Positions 32,826-36,785 of a stretch of DNA of 36,785 nt are shown one piece after another. Numbering within the stretch: position 1 is the stretch's first letter; each line of letters starts with the position of its first letter. The stretch is taken from positions 1 through 36,785 of the forward strand of contig CANQQT010000018.1 in NCBI GenBank assembly GCA_947626065.1. Reading direction: 5' to 3'. The DNA comes from an uncultured Clostridia bacterium. GTDB lineage: Bacteria > Bacillota > Clostridia > Oscillospirales > CAG-272. Under the pieces are notes generated by a model, which worked only from the letters and a program-made list of their open reading frames with translations, had not been told where the DNA came from and ran no database searches. The translations under genes and the position numbers were made by a program.

Positions 32826-33083
32826 TCACATATACTTAATGGACAGCGCGAAGAGAATGGCGATGGTAATGAAAGCGGCCACAAAGACTGCCGCGACGGC
32901 GGAGAAGGCGATCAGCGCCGTCTTTCGCTTTTTCATCTCTTCCTCCGCAAAGGTTCCCGGGACTTTCCGATTCTTTTTTCTTGCCGTCCGATACCGGAAG
33001 AGGCTGACAAAAAAGAGGGCGAGGGAGATGAGCGGGAGGCCGAAGACGCAGAACAGAATGAGATAGGGTATCAGAAGATCCAT
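32826..33083 (-). CDS. 85-residue membrane protein with two helices
   Basis: The product MDLLIPYLILFCVFGLPLIS... has helix 1 (about 4-30), a basic cytoplasmic-type loop (FRYRTARKKNRKVPGTFAEEEMKKRK) and helix 2 (about 56-80) ending ALSIKYM. I placed the start at 33083 because GAGGA lies seven bases upstream. An in-frame ATG 15 bases earlier lacks a site, and the much longer open frame is Pro/Thr/Arg-rich intergenic shadow. First gene of the three-gene membrane cluster. Function unknown; the positive loop predicts both ends outside. Confidence 0.7.
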   Translation of the reverse strand: MDLLIPYLILFCVFGLPLISLALFFVSLFRYRTARKKNRKVPGTFAEEEMKKRKTALIAFSAVAAVFVAAFITIAILFALSIKYM

Positions 33084-33136
33084 AAGAAAAATCCTCATTT
33101 CACATATTGATAAGGGCCACGCGAAGAGAATGACGA

Positions 33137-33447
33137 GGGCGCGGGGTGGCTCGCTTGTGTGGGTGGTCATGGGTTGCGTGGTGGCGCGAGTTGCGTCCAC
33201 GGTTGACGGGTGGGTGTCCTTCCCGTTGGGGGTTCCGTTTTCAGGCGTTTTTCCTTTGAAACCGGGAATCCCACGGCACGGCGGTTCGTTTTTGGGCGCG
33301 TTTGCGCGGGCAGTCAAGGGTCGCGGAAGTTGCGAGGGCGGGCGAAGGTTGCTGGTGGCGAGTTTTGCGGTGGCGCGGGGTGATTCGCCTGTGTGGGTGG
33401 TCATGGGGTGCGGGGCAACGCGGGGGGGTGTGGCCACGGTTGACGGC
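33137..33447. repeat. Degenerate direct repeat, copies 234 bp apart, between the membrane cluster and lepA
   Basis: GGCGCGGGGTG(G/A).TCGC(T/C)TGTGTGGGTGGTCATGGG begins near 33139 and again near 33373, and CCACGGTTGACGG follows both (33198 and 33434). The copies are about 75 bases long. The rest of 33084-33540 is G-rich sequence with no gene, terminator or promoter that I can support. Confidence 0.8.
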
Positions 33448-33540
33448 GGCAGGCATGAAGAAGCGGCGCGAGGTTCTTTCCGATGGGATGGGGGAACGGG
33501 GCGTCGCTTTCTTCTGGCGTTTTTTTGTCTTAAGGCGGGT

Positions 33541-35352
33541 TTATTCGTCGTCCAGCTTCAGCACCGCCATGAAGGCCTCCGGGGAAACCTCGACCGAGCC
33601 GAGCTGCCGCATCTTCTTCTTTCCTTCCTTCTGCTTCTCCAGCAGCTTCTTCTTCCTTGTGATATCCCCTCCGTAGCACTTCGCGAGGACGTCCTTCCTC
33701 AGCGCCTTCACCGTTTCCCGTGCGATGATTTTCCCTCCGATGGCGGCCTGAATCGGGATTTCAAAGAGCTGTCTCGGGATGTTTTCCTTTAGCTTTTCGC
33801 AGATCTTCCTCGCCCTTGCGTAGGCCTTTTCCTCATGGACGATAAAGGAGAGCGCGTCGACGATCTCCCCGTTCAGCAGGATATCGAGCTTTACGAGGCG
33901 GGAGGGGCGGTATCCGCTGATTTCATAATCGAGGGACGCGTAGCCCCGGCTCCTGCTTTTCAGCGCGTCGAAGAAATCGTAGATGATTTCGTTCAGCGGG
34001 AGGGTATAATGCAACTCGGTTCGCGTGTCGTCGAGGTACTTCATATCGATGAAATTGCCCCTTCGATCCTGGCAGAGCGCCATGATGTTCCCCACGTATT
34101 CGACCGGGGTGATGATATTCGCCCGGACAATAGGCTCGGCGGCGGCCTCGATTTCATCGGGCGGCGGATAGTTTCCGGGGTTGTCGATTCTCACCGTCTC
34201 CCCGTTCCTTTTGGTGATCTCATAGATGACGCTCGGCGCCGTCGTGATGATGTCGAGATTATACTCCCTCTCAAGCCTCTCCTGCACGATGTCCATATGC
34301 AACAGTCCGAGGAATCCGCATCGGAAGCCGAATCCGAGGGCTGTTGAGGTTTCCGGCTCGAAGGAGAGCGCGGCGTCGTTGAGTCTGAGCTTTTCCAGCG
34401 CGTCGCGGAGGTCGTTATAGCGTGCGCCGTCGGCGGGATAGATTCCCGAGAAGACCATCGGCAAGGCGTGCCGAAAGCCGGGGAGCGCCTCGGCGGCGGG
34501 ATTTTCAGCGTGTGTGACGGTATCTCCGACGCGGGTGTCGGAAACGGTTTTGATGGCCGCCGTGAAATATCCGACCTCCCCGGCGGCAAGCTCCTTCCCG
34601 GGCCTGAGTCCGAAGGGCGCCAGCGTTCCGAGCTCGACGACCTCAAAGGTCGCTCCGCTACTCATCATCATGACCTTATCTCCCGGGCGCATTCTTCCGT
34701 CGATGACGCGGATCAGGACGACGACTCCGAGATAGGAATCGTAATAGGAATCGAAAATCAGGCATTTGAGGGGGGCGTTTTCCTCCCCTTTTGGCGCTGG
34801 GATATCGGTGATCAGCCTCTCCAGCACCTCCCCGACGTTCTGCCCGGTTTTTGCGGAGACGGCGGGGCATCCCTCGGCGGGGATTCCGATGACGTCTTCG
34901 ATTTCCCTTCTCACGCCCTCGACGTCCGCCGACGGCAGATCGATTTTGTTGATGACCGGGAGAATTTCGAGGTTACAGTCGACGGCGAGATAGGCGTTTG
35001 CAAGCGTCTGCGCCTCGATTCCCTGCGTCGCGTCAACGACGAGGAGCGCCCCTTCGCAGGCGTTGAGGGAGCGGGACACCTCGTAATTAAAGTCGACGTG
35101 TCCCGGGGTATCGATCAGATTGAGGGAATAGGTCTCCCCGTCGGCGGCGGTATAGGAGAGGTTGACGGCTCTCGCCTTGATGGTGATTCCTCTCTCCCTC
35201 TCAAGCTCCATATTGTCGAGGACCTGCTCCTCCATTTCCCGGTCGGAAACGGTTCTCGTCAGCTCAAGAATGCGGTCGGCGAGCGTCGATTTTCCGTGGT
35301 CGATATGGGCGATAATCGAAAAATTCCGGATTTTTGACTGTCTTTCGGACAT
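33541..35352 (-). CDS. lepA: Elongation factor 4 (LepA)
   Basis: The 603-residue GTPase has the full LepA length. G1 is [14 protein letters not shown] (about 15-28), the switch region includes [13 protein letters not shown]3 is DTPGHVDF and G4 is NKIDLPSAD. The domain II-V landmarks and the specific C-terminal domain ([43 protein letters not shown]) follow. LepA acts on stalled or initiating ribosomes. The chosen ATG begins the standard N-terminus [16 protein letters not shown]; its ribosome binding site is weak. The 287 bases upstream to maf contain hairpins but no clear promoter. Confidence 0.97.
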   Translation of the reverse strand: MSERQSKIRNFSIIAHIDHGKSTLADRILELTRTVSDREMEEQVLDNMELERERGITIKARAVNLSYTAADGETYSLNLIDTPGHVDFNYEVSRSLNACEGALLVVDATQGIEAQTLANAYLAVDCNLEILPVINKIDLPSADVEGVRREIEDVIGIPAEGCPAVSAKTGQNVGEVLERLITDIPAPKGEENAPLKCLIFDSYYDSYLGVVVLIRVIDGRMRPGDKVMMMSSGATFEVVELGTLAPFGLRPGKELAAGEVGYFTAAIKTVSDTRVGDTVTHAENPAAEALPGFRHALPMVFSGIYPADGARYNDLRDALEKLRLNDAALSFEPETSTALGFGFRCGFLGLLHMDIVQERLEREYNLDIITTAPSVIYEITKRNGETVRIDNPGNYPPPDEIEAAAEPIVRANIITPVEYVGNIMALCQDRRGNFIDMKYLDDTRTELHYTLPLNEIIYDFFDALKSRSRGYASLDYEISGYRPSRLVKLDILLNGEIVDALSFIVHEEKAYARARKICEKLKENIPRQLFEIPIQAAIGGKIIARETVKALRKDVLAKCYGGDITRKKKLLEKQKEGKKKMRQLGSVEVSPEAFMAVLKLDDE

Positions 35353-35458
35353 AGGTCTCAGGCCTTCCGCCTCTTCGGCGGAAATTCGTCCTTTCCATGA
35401 GAATCAAAGAAACTGCGGGGGATTTTTCCCGAGCGGCGCGAGCGACCGCGAGAAACAC

Positions 35459-35481
35459 GGGGCCCTTCGGGGGCCCGGGGC
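35459..35481 (-). terminator. Possible hairpin terminator downstream of maf
   Basis: On the minus strand GGGCCC..CCGAA..GGGCCCC forms a strong G+C hairpin followed by GTGTTTCTC. The T tract is poor. It lies about 160 bases after the maf stop and 107 bases before the lepA start, so it could equally be a leader structure. The remaining bases of 35353-35639 show nothing else. Confidence 0.35.
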
Positions 35482-35639
35482 ACTCCGGGAAAATTTGCGC
35501 CGCGCAAGGTTCCTTACGGTTCAGTCCGCCGTTTGCGGCCTTCCCTTTTAAAACCGGTGCGGCGCTTCCTGCTTTTCCGAGGAAAAGCGCCCTGTGCGTG
35601 AAAAATCAGGTTGGGAAAAGATTCCCCGTCTGCGAAAAT

Positions 35640-36227
35640 TTATTTCAGGTCGGTAAGCTCCAGCCCCATGCTTTCGCGGAGCAGGGTGGACAGCCTACAG
35701 AGCGGCAGTCCCATGACGGCGAAGAAATCGCCTTCGATTTTCTCGACGAAGGCTCCCGCCCTTCCCTGAATGCCGTATCCCCCGGCCTTATCCATCGGCT
35801 CTCCGCTCATGACGTATTCGTCGATCTCCCGGTCGGTAAGCTCCCGGAAATAAACCGCCGAGGAGACCACCGTCGAGGTCTCCGTTCCGCTGTAGATGAC
35901 GGACAGCCCCGTGTGTACGTAGTGCTTCTTCCCCGAGAGGCGCCGGAGCATCTCTTTTGCCTCGGCAACGCTTCGCGGCTTTCCCAGAATCTCCCAGTTC
36001 AGCTCGACCAGCGTATCGGCTCCGATGATGGGACAGCCCTCCGGATGCGTTTCTCCCCAGACCGCCTTGGCCTTCATCTTCGCCCTCTTTTCGGCGAGGT
36101 TGGCGGGAATGCTTTCCTCAACGGCACTTTCATCGACGTTCGGGACGATCGGCAGGACGTTCAGTCCGAGCATTCGCAACAGCTCCAGCCTTCGCGGCGA
36201 AGCTGAGGCTAAAATAACCTTTTTCAT
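35640..36227 (-). CDS. maf: Maf-family nucleotide pyrophosphatase
   Basis: The 195-residue protein begins with the Maf signature MKKVILASASPRRLELLRML. It continues with NVDESAVEE, KAKAVWGETHPEG, IIGADTLVELNWEILGKP and a GAFVEKIEGDFFAVMGLPLCRL ending. Maf proteins hydrolyse non-canonical or canonical dNTP/UTP to monophosphates and influence septation. The ATG at 36227 has GGAGAG about six bases upstream and fits the family start. It is 14 bases after the stop of the DUF4321 gene, with which it is cotranscribed. Confidence 0.94.
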   Translation of the reverse strand: MKKVILASASPRRLELLRMLGLNVLPIVPNVDESAVEESIPANLAEKRAKMKAKAVWGETHPEGCPIIGADTLVELNWEILGKPRSVAEAKEMLRRLSGKKHYVHTGLSVIYSGTETSTVVSSAVYFRELTDREIDEYVMSGEPMDKAGGYGIQGRAGAFVEKIEGDFFAVMGLPLCRLSTLLRESMGLELTDLK

Positions 36228-36241
36228 GGACTCTCCGTTTC

Positions 36242-36502
36242 TCACCGTCTGTGCCGGGTGACGGCCAGCCCGACCAGCACTCCGATGATAACAAAGGTGA
36301 TAATGGCGATATTGAGTCGGAAGGTCAATCCGAAGGTCAGCGTCAGCACGCTCAGATCGAGGACAAAGGGTGAGGTGATTCCGAAATCAAGGCCGTAATT
36401 CAGCCAATTGAGGAAGCTCACCCCTTCGGACAGGTGAGCGATGAGGGAACCGATGACGATTCCCGCGCAGACAAAGAAGAGCAGAATCAGTGAATTTTTC
36501 AT
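36242..36502 (-). CDS. DUF4321 family membrane protein
   Basis: The 86-residue protein has an N-terminal helix (LILLFFVCAGIVIGSLIAHL, about 4-23). A central amphipathic stretch (FLNWLNYGLDFGITSPFVLDLSVLTLTFGLTF) and a second helix (about 63-81) ending TRHRR follow. This layout is that of DUF4321 proteins, which commonly lie directly upstream of maf in Clostridia. Function unknown. A promoter lies 64-92 bases upstream and GGAAAACATG-type bases precede the ATG. Confidence 0.8.
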   Translation of the reverse strand: MKNSLILLFFVCAGIVIGSLIAHLSEGVSFLNWLNYGLDFGITSPFVLDLSVLTLTFGLTFRLNIAIITFVIIGVLVGLAVTRHRR

Positions 36503-36565
36503 GTTTTCCGGTGACGTCCTTTCGAGTCATTTTTCCCCTTTTTCGAGGGATTTTTACTCTTTTTT

Positions 36566-36594
36566 ATTATACCACATTTTCCGCAGGATTGCAA
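36566..36594 (-). promoter_or_regulatory. Promoter of the DUF4321-maf operon
   Basis: On the minus strand TTGCAA (36589-36594) and a perfect TATAAT (36566-36571) are spaced by 17 bp. Confidence 0.75.
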
Positions 36595-36708
36595 CCTTTT
36601 TTTCGGGGGCGGCGCGGGGGCGCATGAGAAACGGCGGCGCGGGGCGTCCCCTTTCCTTCTTTTGGAAAAATTCCGGTTCCGGTTAGGCAGTCAGAGCGGC
36701 GTAGCGGC

Positions 36709-36785
36709 ATCGAGTAGGGCGGAATAGCTCCGCCCTCTCACACCACCGTACGTGCCGTTCGGCATACGGCGGTTCGGTTCTTCTC
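36709..36785 (-). mobile_element. 3' end of a group II intron (domains V and VI), cut by the window edge
   Basis: Read on the minus strand from 36785, the sequence begins with a domain V hairpin of the type GAACCGCCGTATGCC..GGCACGTACGGTGGTGT. A domain VI stem (AGGGCGGA..TCCGCCCT) follows with the branch-point A in CTACTC, ending CGAT at 36709. This is the characteristic tail of bacterial group II introns. The reverse transcriptase/maturase gene and domains I-IV would lie beyond the right edge. No coding part is visible here. The 3' exon side begins GCCGCTACGCCGC. Confidence 0.85.

Noticed and set aside
33084-33437. N-terminal extension of the 85-residue membrane protein to about 203 residues
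   Set aside because: The extension is Pro/Thr/Arg-rich, made of the 234-bp spaced repeat, and the internal ATG has a well-placed GAGGA.

Overview
The window looks like a chromosomal segment of a high-G+C member of the Clostridia, probably an anaerobic gut Oscillospiraceae-like Firmicute. The evidence is the Firmicutes gene order DUF2232(yybS)-gdpP-rplI-dnaB followed by tilS-hpt-ftsH, AAGGAGG-type ribosome binding sites, TTGACA/TATAAT promoters with 17-bp spacers, an oxygen-scavenging flavodiiron protein fused to rubredoxin, and a surface protein with a C-terminal anchor helix. Strong codon G+C bias makes long antisense open frames common; I treat these as shadows.

Left part (1-15.5 kb). A secreted wall- or membrane-anchored protein (600-1724, +) has its own promoter and terminator. 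Genes then run leftward: flavorubredoxin (3535-2141), a DUF1538 membrane protein with two P-II-like proteins (6135-3755), and an SPFH / zinc-ribbon / TPM-domain cluster (9777-6376). A divergent D-Ala-D-Ala carboxypeptidase (10126-11136, +) follows. Next is an A+T-rich islet carrying one glycosyltransferase-like gene broken at a G8 tract. The islet is bracketed by an 87-bp duplication of the 3' end of a uridine phosphorylase gene. Uridine phosphorylase, phosphopentomutase and a flavin-reductase-like gene (15480-12801, -) form a nucleoside salvage cluster.

Central part (15.9-30.6 kb, all +). DUF2232, gdpP (c-di-AMP hydrolysis), rplI and dnaB are followed by tilS, hpt and ftsH. tilS contains about 100 residues of heptapeptide repeats. 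A secreted repeat-rich surface protein with its own promoter comes next, then a Ppx/GppA phosphatase directly coupled to a TrmH/SpoU rRNA methyltransferase. Together these are housekeeping functions: replication, translation, second-messenger turnover, purine salvage and membrane proteolysis.

Right part (31.1-36.8 kb, -). An HPr-like small protein has its own promoter. A three-gene membrane cluster contains a PstS-like binding protein and two small membrane proteins, one of only 46 residues. lepA, maf and a DUF4321 gene follow. The window ends inside the 3' end of a group II intron (domains V and VI) on the minus strand.

The recurring oddity is repetition. Almost every long intergenic space holds its own degenerate direct or tandem repeat, with periods of 15, 61, 82, about 159, 166, 234 and 255 bp. 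Two RNA-modification genes also carry in-frame repetitive inserts. I found no CRISPR array, tRNA, rRNA or integrase gene.
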